Shown here one piece after another: positions 56,138 to 64,000 of a stretch of 64,000 nt of DNA. The position numbers and the translations under genes are program-made. The notes beneath the pieces are model-generated. The model was not told the DNA's origin. It did no database searches and worked only from the letters and a program-made list of their open reading frames with translations. The stretch covers positions 37,294-101,293 of the forward strand of contig JHVO01000018.1 in assembly GCA_000620185.1 (NCBI GenBank), read 5' to 3'. Source of the stretch: Geodermatophilaceae bacterium URHB0062 (GTDB taxonomy: Bacteria; Actinomycetota; Actinomycetes; Mycobacteriales; Geodermatophilaceae). How positions within the stretch are numbered: position 1 is the stretch's first letter; each line of letters opens with the position of its first letter.

Positions 56138-57333
56138 GCCAGCCGGCCCCCCACGTCGAGACGAATGATCAGGCGCTGATCGCCGACGACGAGTTCAAGA
56201 CCGCGACCGGCGAGTCGATCGAGCGGACCCTCGACCTGAGCACCTGGGAGGCCGGTGTCGACCTCCGGGCGCTGTATCAACGGCTGGAATCCGAAGTCGG
56301 TCCCGCGATGGAGCAGGAGCGGCGGGTTCAGAACGTCGTCCGCACAAACATCTTCCCGCTGCTACGGGAGGCGCCCGACGCTCCGGCCGAGGCAGGGGTC
56401 CACCAGGCGCAGCCTGCCGATCTGGAGGAGGTCCATCGCAAGGTGCTCTTCAGCGGGCAACTGGACACGTGCGATGGAACGACTATCACGCACGACACGC
56501 TGCTGCTGACGGTGACCCAGATCGGTGTCTGCCTCATCTCGTACCAAGGGGACGAGTTGGCACTCTCCCAGCGCCTGTTTCGTCGTGACCTGCGCACGGT
56601 CGGACCGGATCCAGTAGATGAGGCGCGAGAGCTCTTGGCGCGGCGCAAGGAGCGTGCCGCTACGGGCGTGCCGGACAAGAGAGACACGATGTCCGAGCTT
56701 GCCCGTCGCGGCATCATGACCTACGCCGAGCGCGCCACCCTGCTCCACCGATCTTCCGCCGCCTGGCGAATGGGTCACGGCAACATCGCCCCCTACGAGT
56801 TGCTCACCGGCTCGGGAAATATGGCGCTGCTCGCCCAGTCCCTAGAAGTGCTCCGTGAGCTGGTGGGCTACGAGCAGTTCGTGTTCGTGCCGTCGGCCAT
56901 CAAGGATCGGCTGCTGCTAACAATCGGGGACGCCCTCGCCCCCCTGGAGTATGCCGTCGTCCAGACCGGCGACCAGGCGATGCGCCGGATCGTGGAGGGC
57001 GGCCGTTACCACCCGGAGTCGCGTCGCCTCGCCGACAGCTTCGTGGACGACGTCGGCCATCGGATCGCCGTCGGCGTCTACCGCGCGTCCGCCTACGCAC
57101 CCGCAACTCCGTTCTTCGCCCACGCCGATCGGGTTCACGAAGCCGCACACATCGCGATTGCCGACTCGCTGCTTCAGGAGCACCGCGGCTTCCCGCTCTC
57201 CATCGATCTCGCCGACCGGGCCTGCCGAGCCATGTTCGGCGCCGACACGTTCGACGACGCCGTCGCCTCCGCCTACCGCCAACAGGGCGAACCACTGCGC
57301 TACCTGCCGGAGCGCTCCACAAGGGAGAAGTGA
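56134..57333 (+). CDS. NurA-like nuclease
   Basis: 399-aa protein. It lacks a strong single signature, but LDTCDGTTITHD resembles the NurA metal-binding DG motif. The C-terminal AHADRVHEAAHIAIADSLL then GFPLSIDLADRACRAMFG matches the pattern at the NurA end (GYPLPLxxADxxA). FVFVPSAIKDRLLL lies in between. NurA is a 5'-3' nuclease that works with HerA, and the HerA-type ATPase gene follows 1 bp later, which is the best argument. Start ATG 56134 has GGAG 7 nt upstream. The same frame is open back to 55969, but that would overlap the protease gene. Confidence 0.6.
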   Translation: MSQPAPHVETNDQALIADDEFKTATGESIERTLDLSTWEAGVDLRALYQRLESEVGPAMEQERRVQNVVRTNIFPLLREAPDAPAEAGVHQAQPADLEEVHRKVLFSGQLDTCDGTTITHDTLLLTVTQIGVCLISYQGDELALSQRLFRRDLRTVGPDPVDEARELLARRKERAATGVPDKRDTMSELARRGIMTYAERATLLHRSSAAWRMGHGNIAPYELLTGSGNMALLAQSLEVLRELVGYEQFVFVPSAIKDRLLLTIGDALAPLEYAVVQTGDQAMRRIVEGGRYHPESRRLADSFVDDVGHRIAVGVYRASAYAPATPFFAHADRVHEAAHIAIADSLLQEHRGFPLSIDLADRACRAMFGADTFDDAVASAYRQQGEPLRYLPERSTREK

Positions 57334-57334
57334 C

Positions 57335-59164
57335 ATGAGTGAAAATCCCTCCGCAGTCACCGGCGACCGTCCTGGCGGTGACGATCCCATCGCCGAACTA
57401 CGGGCCATGCCGGCCTGGGAAGAGCCCGAGGCGTACCGCGGAAGCGTCGGGCGCACCATGTTCGACACCCCCGGCGCGAAGGACAACAGCATCACCGTGC
57501 TCCTGCCGACCGAGGCGATTCAGCAAGTGCCGGCTCAGGCGCTCGTCCGCATCCCCAGTTACCCCGACGGTCGCTGCTATCTCGGTATTGTTGTCGCCGG
57601 CCCTTTCGCCGAACCCGATGGCCTGCGGGCCGACACCCCCGCAATCGTCACCACGGCAGTGCGGGGTGCCACCTTCATGCCCCGCTATCACGGCCGCGTG
57701 CAGGTTGAGCTGATCGGCGAGCAGTTGGATACCGGAACGCTCGTTCCGCCCCGATTCCGTCCGCTGCCAAACAGCCCCGTATTCGTACTTCCGTCGGCGG
57801 ACAAGGCCGCCATCCTCAACGTGGAGGGCAGCCTCCTTCTCGGCGTCGCCGCTGGCGACGACGACATCGAAGTCAAGATTCCCGGCGATCGTAAGAGCGT
57901 GTTGCCGCGGCACACCGGAGTGCTGGGCACGACCGGGGGCGGCAAGTCGACCACGGTCAGCCGGCTCATCGGGGAGGCGGCCGCAGACAACTACGCGGTC
58001 ATCCTGCTCGACACCGAGGGCGAGTACACCGAAATCAACGAGCCCACAACGGATCCCACGATGGTGGCGGCTTTGGCGCGCCGGAGCCAGGTACCGAACG
58101 GGATCCCCGGCACGCGCATCTACACGCTCGTGGGCCGGGATACCTCCAACCCTGACCACCCGGACGTCGTCTCGTTCACCCTGCAATTCAGCGCGATGTC
58201 CCCCTTCGTGGTCGAGGAGCTGCTGGATCTCAACGACGCTCAGAAGCAACGTTTCGAAAAGGCTTACGACACCACCAAGCATGTGATGAAGGACCTGGGG
58301 ATCTTTCCGCGGGCGAGAAACGAGGAGGACACGCGGGCCAGCATCGAGCTCGACGAGTTCGATACCGGCTATCCGCGCATGCGACTGGCCCATCTCTACG
58401 ACATCGTCGCGCTGATACATGCCAAGGTCGGCAAAGAGGACCCTGCCGGCGTCTACCTCCGCTCCCGGGACTTTCAGGGACCGGCGAAGCAGAAGGTGCA
58501 GGAGCGCATCAACGCCGTAACCGCCGACCACGTGATGTCCTGGCGTGCTCTGCTGGGCAAGGTCGCGCGACTGATGCGGCTCAACGTCTTCGATCATCCC
58601 GAGGCCGAACCGCTCGACTACGGCACGCTGCTGCAGCCGGGGCGCATCTCGATCTTCGACCTGTCCGACACTGACAGCCCCCTACTGAACAACCTGGTCA
58701 TCGCCGATCTGCTCCGCGGCACCCAGCGCAAGCAAGACGAGCGCTACCAGGCCAGTCAGCGATCCGAGGCGGTCGGACTGACCAAGACCCTGGTCATCAT
58801 CGAGGAGGCACACGAGTTCCTCTCCGAGGAGCGCCTGGCCGCGATGCCCAACTTGTTTCAGCAGGTAGCGCGCATCGCCAAACGCGGCCGGAAGCGCTGG
58901 CTATCGCTCGTCTTCGTCACTCAGCTGCCCCAGCACCTGCCTCGTCAGGTCCTCGGCTTGGTGAACAACTTCGTACTTCACAAGATCAACGACGCCACGA
59001 CAATCACCCGGCTCAAGTCCTCTATCGCCGGTATCGATGACGGCCTCTGGCAGCGACTACCGGGATTGGCGCCGGGCCAGGCCATCGTCACCTTCACCTC
59101 GATGACCCGCCCGCTGCTAGTGGCGGTGGACGCCACCCCAGCGAAGTTGCGGATGGTGGACTAG
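57335..59164 (+). CDS. HerA-type hexameric DNA translocase
   Basis: 609-aa FtsK/HerA-fold ATPase (DUF87). An N-terminal beta-barrel-like HAS region (about 40-180) precedes Walker A LGTTGGGKSTT (Gly198-Lys204-Ser205). DTEGEYTEI follows, then a helical insertion, Walker B TLVIIEEAHEFLS (about 485-495), VFVTQLPQHLPRQVLGLVNNF and the arginine-finger region near the C-terminus. HerA pumps DNA into the NurA nuclease. AAGGGAG precedes the ATG. Its stop codon overlaps that of the convergent methyltransferase within CTAG. Confidence 0.88.
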   Translation: MSENPSAVTGDRPGGDDPIAELRAMPAWEEPEAYRGSVGRTMFDTPGAKDNSITVLLPTEAIQQVPAQALVRIPSYPDGRCYLGIVVAGPFAEPDGLRADTPAIVTTAVRGATFMPRYHGRVQVELIGEQLDTGTLVPPRFRPLPNSPVFVLPSADKAAILNVEGSLLLGVAAGDDDIEVKIPGDRKSVLPRHTGVLGTTGGGKSTTVSRLIGEAAADNYAVILLDTEGEYTEINEPTTDPTMVAALARRSQVPNGIPGTRIYTLVGRDTSNPDHPDVVSFTLQFSAMSPFVVEELLDLNDAQKQRFEKAYDTTKHVMKDLGIFPRARNEEDTRASIELDEFDTGYPRMRLAHLYDIVALIHAKVGKEDPAGVYLRSRDFQGPAKQKVQERINAVTADHVMSWRALLGKVARLMRLNVFDHPEAEPLDYGTLLQPGRISIFDLSDTDSPLLNNLVIADLLRGTQRKQDERYQASQRSEAVGLTKTLVIIEEAHEFLSEERLAAMPNLFQQVARIAKRGRKRWLSLVFVTQLPQHLPRQVLGLVNNFVLHKINDATTITRLKSSIAGIDDGLWQRLPGLAPGQAIVTFTSMTRPLLVAVDATPAKLRMVD

Positions 59165-60516
59165 CTGGCTGGTTGGACGACGCCGGCCGCCGTGCGCCGC
59201 GCGACCACCACGTACTCCGTTCGCATCCGCTCGCCGAAGGCCCGTTCCAGGTAAGGCATGACCCGCCGGTGATCGTGGATAGTCCGCGAATACGTGTCCT
59301 CGATCTCCAAGCACCCGCCGGAAACGAGAGGTGCCAGCTCCGCGAACACTTCGTGCGTGTCCACCCGCACCCGGCGGATGTTCGACGGGCAAACCACGAT
59401 GACCACATGGCCTCCGGGTCGGGTGACCCGGCCACATTCGGCGAGCACGGTTGCCATGTCACGGAAGTAGCGGTGCACCGTCCAGGCCTTCGCGGGCGCC
59501 TGGGCCAGCCGCTGGACTACCTCGTCCACTCCCGTCCACCCGGTGTCCGGAGGCAACGGCTGTGTGGCGGTGGCGAGGGCCAGCGCCGCCCGGTCGGTAC
59601 CGATGTAGTCGCGTGCGTGAAGGCGATACTGATCGACGTCCACTCCGAGAACATCGGCCAGCCAGGCGACGGCGAACATGTGGGCGCGCGGATAGTCCAA
59701 CGCAGACACGTACGGCGGTGAGAAAAAGGTCAGATCCACCGCTCCGTCGGGAATTGTGAGCGCTCGGGCGTCGCTGCCGGCCATCCGCACAGTCACGGTT
59801 CTGTCGGCGGGAATTCGGTCGGCGAGGTCGCTCATCATGCCGGCGGCCCGGCGCAGCTGTCGGACGAACCGCCCAGGCACGTCTGGATCTTTCGGCCAGG
59901 CGCGGTAGTGGTGGCGAGAATGCACAAGGTCCCGGGCGTTTGCGACGGAGGTCCGTGCGACGATCAGTGACGAGAAGACGGTCCACGCCAGGTTGCGGAG
60001 TGCCGATCCCGCCGGGGTGACGTCCGCAATCACGGTCTTCACCCGCGCGAGATCTGCGCAGACCTCCGGGCGGAACCAGTACTCCAGCCGGGGAAGCTTC
60101 GGACGCCAGGAGTCGTCCACGCCAGCCTGGGCGAGACGTGCCTCGACCTGATCCGCGAGGGACATAACTTGCTCGGCCGGAAGCGGGGTGGCCTTGGTTA
60201 CCGCGATCAGCCGCGCCAGCGGATCGATGTCAACCCCCCATACGTGTCGGCCGGCGAGCAAGCCCTCCACCAGCGTGGTCCCTGATCCGCACATCACGTC
60301 GAGGACGTAGTCACCCGGGTCAGTGAAGCTGTCCACCGCCCAGCGAGCGAGGGGTGGTGGCAGACGGGCCGCGAAGGCGTGGATGCCGTGCGTGGCGTAA
60401 AGGTGTCCGGAGGCGGTGAAGTCCAGGGCCCCAGGCGCCAGTGCGCGGCTGTGGCGGTGACACGCGGCGCTGGCTTGCGGAGGATCGGCGGGCACGCTGG
60501 TCAACGCCGAGGGCAC
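59161..60516 (-). CDS. DNA methyltransferase with SPPY motif (probably m4C)
   Basis: 451-aa methyltransferase. S-adenosylmethionine motif I is LDVMCGSGTTLVEGLLAG (about 73-90) and the catalytic motif IV is FFSPPYVSALDYPR (Ser266-Pro-Pro-Tyr269). SPPY usually marks N4-cytosine methylation. A region resembling a target-recognition insert lies between them. The start GTG 60516 is chosen because CATGAT, a good -10, lies 6 nt upstream (leaderless). In-frame starts up to 60636 exist but would be non-family sequence. It converges on herA and likely protects self DNA. Confidence 0.87.
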   Translation of the reverse strand: MPSALTSVPADPPQASAACHRHSRALAPGALDFTASGHLYATHGIHAFAARLPPPLARWAVDSFTDPGDYVLDVMCGSGTTLVEGLLAGRHVWGVDIDPLARLIAVTKATPLPAEQVMSLADQVEARLAQAGVDDSWRPKLPRLEYWFRPEVCADLARVKTVIADVTPAGSALRNLAWTVFSSLIVARTSVANARDLVHSRHHYRAWPKDPDVPGRFVRQLRRAAGMMSDLADRIPADRTVTVRMAGSDARALTIPDGAVDLTFFSPPYVSALDYPRAHMFAVAWLADVLGVDVDQYRLHARDYIGTDRAALALATATQPLPPDTGWTGVDEVVQRLAQAPAKAWTVHRYFRDMATVLAECGRVTRPGGHVVIVVCPSNIRRVRVDTHEVFAELAPLVSGGCLEIEDTYSRTIHDHRRVMPYLERAFGERMRTEYVVVARRTAAGVVQPAS

Positions 60517-60667
60517 CCAGCGATCATGCCTGTTCGTACCGACACTGGGGCGCCGCGACGCGCAGGGCGAGCACGGTGAGGTCCACGGGAGAGGAAGGCG
60601 CGTCGACGTCGGCATCCCACGTATTGGCGAACCCACTGGCGGCGGGAGTCGGTGCGTGCGCCTTTGC
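60517..60667. other. Gap with no recognisable gene
   Basis: 151 bp between the methyltransferase start and a short coding-like remnant. It holds the methyltransferase promoter; nothing else is recognised. Confidence 0.5.
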
Positions 60668-60841
60668 TCACGGCGGTTGGCCAGAGCCGGTGAAGGCGAC
60701 GGCCGCGTCGAGGCCCAACGGCTCAGGGGCTGCTGGCCGGAACGTCGGACGCCCGAAGGTCTCGTGCATGGCGTTCAGCATCTGGTGCCGCAGCAGGTGG
60801 CGACCGCCGCGCAGGGTGCGGAAGAAGGAGACCGTGGCCAT
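60668..60841 (-). pseudogene. Coding-like remnant (57 codons)
   Basis: Open frame starting MATVSFFRTLRGG and ending TGSGQPP, with over 85% G or C in third positions, so it looks like once-coding DNA. I do not recognise the protein. Its ATG overlaps the stop of the quinone-reductase remnant (TGATG). It may be the tail of the same decayed region or a small unknown gene. Confidence 0.4.
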
Positions 60842-60924
60842 CACCCGAGCCAGGCTGTGGCGCGGAGCAAGTCCTTGATCGTGAAGGTCTGGCGGCCGAA
60901 ACGGGTGATCTGCACGGCTCGCAC
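60841..60924 (-). pseudogene. Quinone oxidoreductase 5'-end remnant
   Basis: Begins GTG with VRAVQITRFG, nearly the same ten residues as the intact oxidoreductase at 51425-52396 (MRAVQITRFGG), then diverges to a stop after 27 codons. DNA similarity covers about 31 bp (60896-60926 against 52368-52398, about 26 matches). A TACGGT box 6 nt upstream mirrors the leaderless promoter of the intact gene. Both copies are on the minus strand, one on each side of the island. Confidence 0.65.
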
Positions 60925-60975
60925 GCCGACCGTAGGTCCTCAGCTACGGGCCACGCTGGTGACGACCTGCCCAGT

Positions 60976-62067
60976 TCATGCTTCAGGATTGGCGGGCGAT
61001 CCGAGGGGCGGTTCGTCGTTCGCGGCGGCCGGCTCCACAACGGAATGTTGATAGGCCACATTCACCCGTTCACTGCCGCGGAGGAGACGCATCAGTGAGG
61101 CGTTGCTGTCTTGCTCCGCGGAAGCGTCGGGGGGGAGGGGAACGTGCAGGGCTTGGTATAAGGCGAAGCGGCCGAGGTCGATCTGAAAAGTGACCGCGTT
61201 GCCATAAGCTTCTGCAGCCGATATTGCCCCACGATAAGCGAGATAAGCGAGCAGGTACGGGGCGCTAGCGAGCAGAACCCAGTACCCATCGTTGGCTAAG
61301 AGAACCGCGGTCAGGGGCACTAACAGCAGTCCGGTCAGGCACAAACGTATAGACATGTCCATAGTCTGTCGGGCGTCACGCACGTACGCGGTGCGGCGGT
61401 TCTCCTGAAGAAGGCTCAGATGTCCAGCCACCACAATGGCGTCCAGCCCGTACTGACGTCCGGCACGGTCCTCGAAAGCTCGCAGCCGGTTGCCCAGCCG
61501 AGTTGGGAGTACCCGTCCTGGGATAGGCGGGAACTGTCGTTCCACTTGGCGCCAGTGCTGGGAAATCGTATAGAGGTACAAGATTGGATCGCCCTGCTCG
61601 CCGTCGAGGACATCCTCGGCATCTCGTTGGCGCTCTCTCAAGTCCTTGGTCACTAACGTTCCATCGGGCCCGAGTGCTCGGTCTATGAACTCGTTGCGAG
61701 CAGCCCTGCAGTGCTGGTCCCACCAACGCAGTCGTCTGCGATAAGCGTTGCTTCGCCGAGCTGCTAGCCGTGCGGCAATTGCGCCACCACCCCAGTAGCC
61801 CTCCAGCAGCTGGGTTGCGCTGAACTGAAACGGGTTAATGACGAGGCCTAGGGTGATCGCGACCGCGACGATTGCGGAAAGCTGAGCGATCCCGATCTCC
61901 GCCAGTGAAGCCACTGCCCGGCTGGGGGTAAATGGACCATGCCATGCGCCGGACGCAAGCAACACCGCTATCCATGCAACCGCGACGAAGGCCGGCACCA
62001 TCGCCACCACGCTGAAGTAATGGCCTATGCGGCTTCCGGTTGCTGCAAGCTGGTCTGGCAAGCTCAT
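60976..62067 (-). CDS. Membrane protein of unknown function
   Basis: 363-aa protein with four likely spans: two near the N-terminus (VVAMVPAFVAVAWIAVLLASG and AQLSAIVAVAITLGLVI), then a long cytosolic helical region (about residues 95-245), then two more (ICLTGLLLVPL-like stretch and LLASAPYLLAYLAY). It resembles two-TM-pair sensors or effectors, but no family is recognised. The ATG overlaps the stop of the zinc-ribbon frame upstream (ATGA). Confidence 0.65.
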   Translation of the reverse strand: MSLPDQLAATGSRIGHYFSVVAMVPAFVAVAWIAVLLASGAWHGPFTPSRAVASLAEIGIAQLSAIVAVAITLGLVINPFQFSATQLLEGYWGGGAIAARLAARRSNAYRRRLRWWDQHCRAARNEFIDRALGPDGTLVTKDLRERQRDAEDVLDGEQGDPILYLYTISQHWRQVERQFPPIPGRVLPTRLGNRLRAFEDRAGRQYGLDAIVVAGHLSLLQENRRTAYVRDARQTMDMSIRLCLTGLLLVPLTAVLLANDGYWVLLASAPYLLAYLAYRGAISAAEAYGNAVTFQIDLGRFALYQALHVPLPPDASAEQDSNASLMRLLRGSERVNVAYQHSVVEPAAANDEPPLGSPANPEA

Positions 62068-62354
62068 TCCGGCTCGCTCGTAGTTGCCGGTGCGCTATCG
62101 ATACGGAAATCCCGGCCATGGGTGCGACAAGTCTGACGAGAGCCCTTGTTGATCAAATCTGAGCCGCAGACTTCGCAGACTTGGGAGGGGCTTCCGTCGG
62201 CTGCCTCCGTTGGCCCGATGGCCGGCGTCTCGACGCGAGGCCAGTTGCTGGTCACCGCTGACGAACCGTGTCGCTCATGTGGCGCCCCCAGCCATCGGCT
62301 GTGCATACCCTCGCATTGGTTCCGCGTGGCGGCCTTCGCAGCGGCCGAGTTCAT
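62064..62354 (-). CDS. Probable small zinc-ribbon protein
   Basis: Minus-strand frame whose C-terminal part reads SQVCEVCGSDLINKGSRQTC followed by RTHGRDF, a Cys2/Cys-His zinc-ribbon-like pattern. The stop overlaps the membrane-protein ATG by 4 bp (ATGA), which supports a real coupled gene. The start is uncertain: ATG 62354 (shown, 96 aa) or ATG 62306 (80 aa). The N-terminal part is low-complexity. It diverges from the pentapeptide-repeat gene at 62369. Confidence 0.5.
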   Translation of the reverse strand: MNSAAAKAATRNQCEGMHSRWLGAPHERHGSSAVTSNWPRVETPAIGPTEAADGSPSQVCEVCGSDLINKGSRQTCRTHGRDFRIDSAPATTSEPE

Positions 62355-62368
62355 GCTAGTGGTTTCGC

Positions 62369-62914
62369 ATGGACTCGGGCCCTTCAACGGCACCGGGAAG
62401 GCGGCGGCCGCGGTCGATCGGACCCTGGATCGTCGGAGCAGCGGCCATCTTCATCTTCGCCGCTGGAGCAGGTACCTCCGCGCTTACAGGAAGTCACGCC
62501 CCAAGTGCAGACTGCAGCGCTCTGGACGAACCACCCCTTTCACTGCAGGGGTGTGATCTCCGTGGCGCCGACCTTCGCGGAAGCGAGCTGAGGGGAGCGG
62601 ACCTACGGGCGGTTCAACTCGATGGATCGCGCCTCAAAGACCGCGATTTGCAAGGGGCGGACTTGAGCTTCGCATCCCTGACGGGTGCTGATCTGAGTGG
62701 CAGTGACCTCTCGGGAGCGGATCTTCGGGGTGCGGACCTGCGAGGGGCATCACTGATGGGCGCATGTCTACGCGGCGCAGACCTACACGGCGCGTCACTT
62801 ACGGGCGTGAACCTAACCGGGGCTGATCTCACAGGCGCAATGACCGGTGGCGACGAAAGCGCCGGCAGTCCCAGCACTATGTCGAACACAGCTGAGCGTG
62901 CATGTTCCTTTTGA
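62369..62914 (+). CDS. Membrane-anchored pentapeptide-repeat protein
   Basis: 181-aa protein. One N-terminal span (about residues 19-40: WIVGAAAIFIFAAGAGTSAL) leads to an exported domain of about 19 pentapeptide repeats of the A(D/S)L(R/S/T)G kind (residues about 60-160), which form a right-handed quadrilateral beta-helix. Such proteins serve as scaffolds or DNA mimics; being exported here, a scaffold or surface role is likelier. The tail is Ser/Thr-rich. It is divergent from the zinc-ribbon gene. Confidence 0.82.
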   Translation: MDSGPSTAPGRRRPRSIGPWIVGAAAIFIFAAGAGTSALTGSHAPSADCSALDEPPLSLQGCDLRGADLRGSELRGADLRAVQLDGSRLKDRDLQGADLSFASLTGADLSGSDLSGADLRGADLRGASLMGACLRGADLHGASLTGVNLTGADLTGAMTGGDESAGSPSTMSNTAERACSF

Positions 62915-63324
62915 GCCAGAGGCCTCCGGGCGTCTTTACAGCGACACCGGGAGAAGCCGGCAAAGGAAGCTTGCGCACCTCCTGGTTCAGGCGCCACAAA
63001 GTTGGCCAAGTGCGCTCGGCCACCAGGGCGGCGCCCGCTTACAGCCGGCGCGCGCTCGACTGTTGAGCCCTGCGTAGGTGGTGGCTGTCGGCCCAATCGA
63101 GGTCCCCACGGCGCTTCCGCAGGCCAGTCGAAGGCGGTTAGATGAGGTCAGGGGGGCCCAGCAGCTCGCGGAGTCTGCGGTAGGTCGGCCACAGATGTGC
63201 GGCCGGCGCGGTCTCGGTTCGACCAGATCATGGGGCGTCTTGCACCGGCAAGATCCCATCGTCCCGCCAGCTCGTGAGCACCATCCGTTCGGTCGCTACG
63301 GCGACGGAATGCGCGAGACTGAAG
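62915..63324. other. 410-bp gap before the IS element
   Basis: No convincing gene, RNA or repeat. Codon use is not coding-like in any frame. It probably is accessory DNA between the pentapeptide gene and the insertion sequence. Confidence 0.5.
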
Positions 63325-64000
63325 TGACCCCCGTCAGGCGGACACCTCGTTTCGTGTCAGGTGGATGTTCTCGTAGTCGGTGGGGCTGAGGTTGTTCAGC
63401 TTGGAGTGCCGGCGGCTGGGGTTGTAGAAGCCCTCGATGTAGGAGAAGACCTCCATCTCCAGTTCGTGCCGGGTGGGCCAGGCGCGTCGGTAGATCATCT
63501 CTTCCTTGAGCGTGGCGAAGAACGACTCGGCCATGGCGTTGTCGAAGGCGGAGCCGACCCTGCCCATGGAGGCCAGCAGCCCGGAGGCGCGTAGGGCCTT
63601 GCCGAACTCGTAGGAGGTGTACTGGCTGCCGCGGTCGGTGTGATGCACCGTGCCCGCGGCCGGTTTGCGGGTGGTGATGGCCATGCCGACGGCGTCGAGG
63701 ACCAGCTCGGTGCGCAGGTGGTCGGCCATCGCCCAGCCGACCACCTTGCGGGAGTAGGCGTCGACCACGACGGCGAGGTAGACGAAGCCCTCCCAGGAGC
63801 GCAGGTAGGTGATGTCGGCGACCCACAGCTGATCGGGGGCGGCGGCCGTGAAGTTCCGCTCGACCCGGTCCGGGGCGGTCGCGGTGGAGACCGAGCGGCG
63901 GCCGTACTTGCCGCGCCGGCGGCGGTGCACCCCTTCGATCGCGCCCAGCCGCATCAGCCGGGCCACCCGTTTGCGGTTCCAGACGTGCCCGCGATCGCGG
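63325..64000 (-). mobile_element. IS3-family insertion sequence, partial (cut by window end)
   Basis: The transposase stop (63334) is followed by TGACCCCCGTCAGGCGGACA at the outer edge (63325-63344 on the plus strand), typical of an IS3-family terminal inverted repeat beginning TGA. The element runs off the right end, so the other repeat and orfA are not seen. A 3-bp target duplication cannot be checked. Confidence 0.75.
63334..64000 (-). CDS. IS3-family transposase OrfB (5' end outside window)
   Basis: Integrase-core (rve) domain of an IS3-family transposase. The DDE residues are visible in WVADITYLRSWEG (first Asp), HHTDRGSQYTS (second Asp) and NAMAESFFATLKEEMI (Glu). The C-terminal NPSRRHSKLNNLSPTDYE is typical of IS3 OrfB. 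The N-terminal part includes the RGKYGRRSV linker. It is intact as far as visible and probably needs a frameshift with the missing orfA. Confidence 0.93.
   Translation of the reverse strand, partial: RDRGHVWNRKRVARLMRLGAIEGVHRRRRGKYGRRSVSTATAPDRVERNFTAAAPDQLWVADITYLRSWEGFVYLAVVVDAYSRKVVGWAMADHLRTELVLDAVGMAITTRKPAAGTVHHTDRGSQYTSYEFGKALRASGLLASMGRVGSAFDNAMAESFFATLKEEMIYRRAWPTRHELEMEVFSYIEGFYNPSRRHSKLNNLSPTDYENIHLTRNEVSA

Noticed and set aside
62146..62556. Plus-strand frame across the zinc-ribbon region
   Set aside because: It contains a CRSCGAP stretch by chance; the minus frame has a zinc ribbon and an ATGA-coupled end, and the real plus gene starts at 62369 in another frame.

Overview
The window is high-GC, densely packed bacterial DNA with many GTG starts, 4-bp ATGA/GTGA gene overlaps and several apparently leaderless starts (a TANNNT box 6-7 nt before the start codon). 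This fits an actinobacterium. The gene repertoire and style suggest Geodermatophilaceae or a relative, but that placement is inference.

Layout. (1) 1-2127: end of a SUF iron-sulfur assembly operon (sufS partial, sufU, sufT-like), then an intergenic palindrome and a polytopic membrane protein. (2) 4192-22162: an amino-sugar/beta-glycoside utilisation region. It holds a NodB deacetylase with an unusual N-terminal domain and a minus-strand set of a GlmS-like SIS protein, a BadF-type GlcNAc kinase, a GH4 glycosidase, an MFS permease and a ROK repressor. Diverging from these is a long operon with a family-5 solute-binding ABC transporter, aldo/keto reductase, HAD phosphatase, NagA, a second SIS protein and a ROK kinase. 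(3) 22345-25654: a secreted PhoX-like protein and an ABC-F ATPase. (4) 25763-31771: an mhpC-mhpA-mhpB aromatic ring-cleavage operon with an IclR regulator and a divergent MHS-type transporter, separated by strong terminators. (5) 32049-38393: a small HTH protein, enoyl-CoA hydratase-like protein, ABC exporter, SnoaL-like protein, VOC protein, and a TetR/DHA2 efflux pair flanked by identical 59-bp direct repeats. (6) 38401-52396: core genes: CbiX-like chelatase, SDR, aconitase, PAP2 protein, sirtuin, acyl-CoA synthetase, NlpC/P60 hydrolase, a MoxR/DUF58/VWA operon and a quinone oxidoreductase. (7) 52571-62914: an accessory island. (8) 63325-64000: one end of an IS3-family element, cut by the window edge.

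The most interesting part is 52835-60516. Six tightly coupled plus-strand genes (PemK/MazF-like protein, sigma-like protein, anti-sigma zinc finger fused to an ImmA/IrrE metallopeptidase, an overlooked 43-aa ORF, a NurA-like nuclease and a HerA-type ATPase) converge on an SPPY-motif DNA methyltransferase. This combines an end-processing nuclease/translocase pair, DNA modification and a built-in sigma/anti-sigma/protease switch. It looks like a regulated DNA-conflict (anti-phage or anti-plasmid) system. I do not recognise this exact combination. The island is bracketed by the intact quinone oxidoreductase start on the left and a degraded copy of that gene's 5' end on the right, which suggests insertion at this locus.
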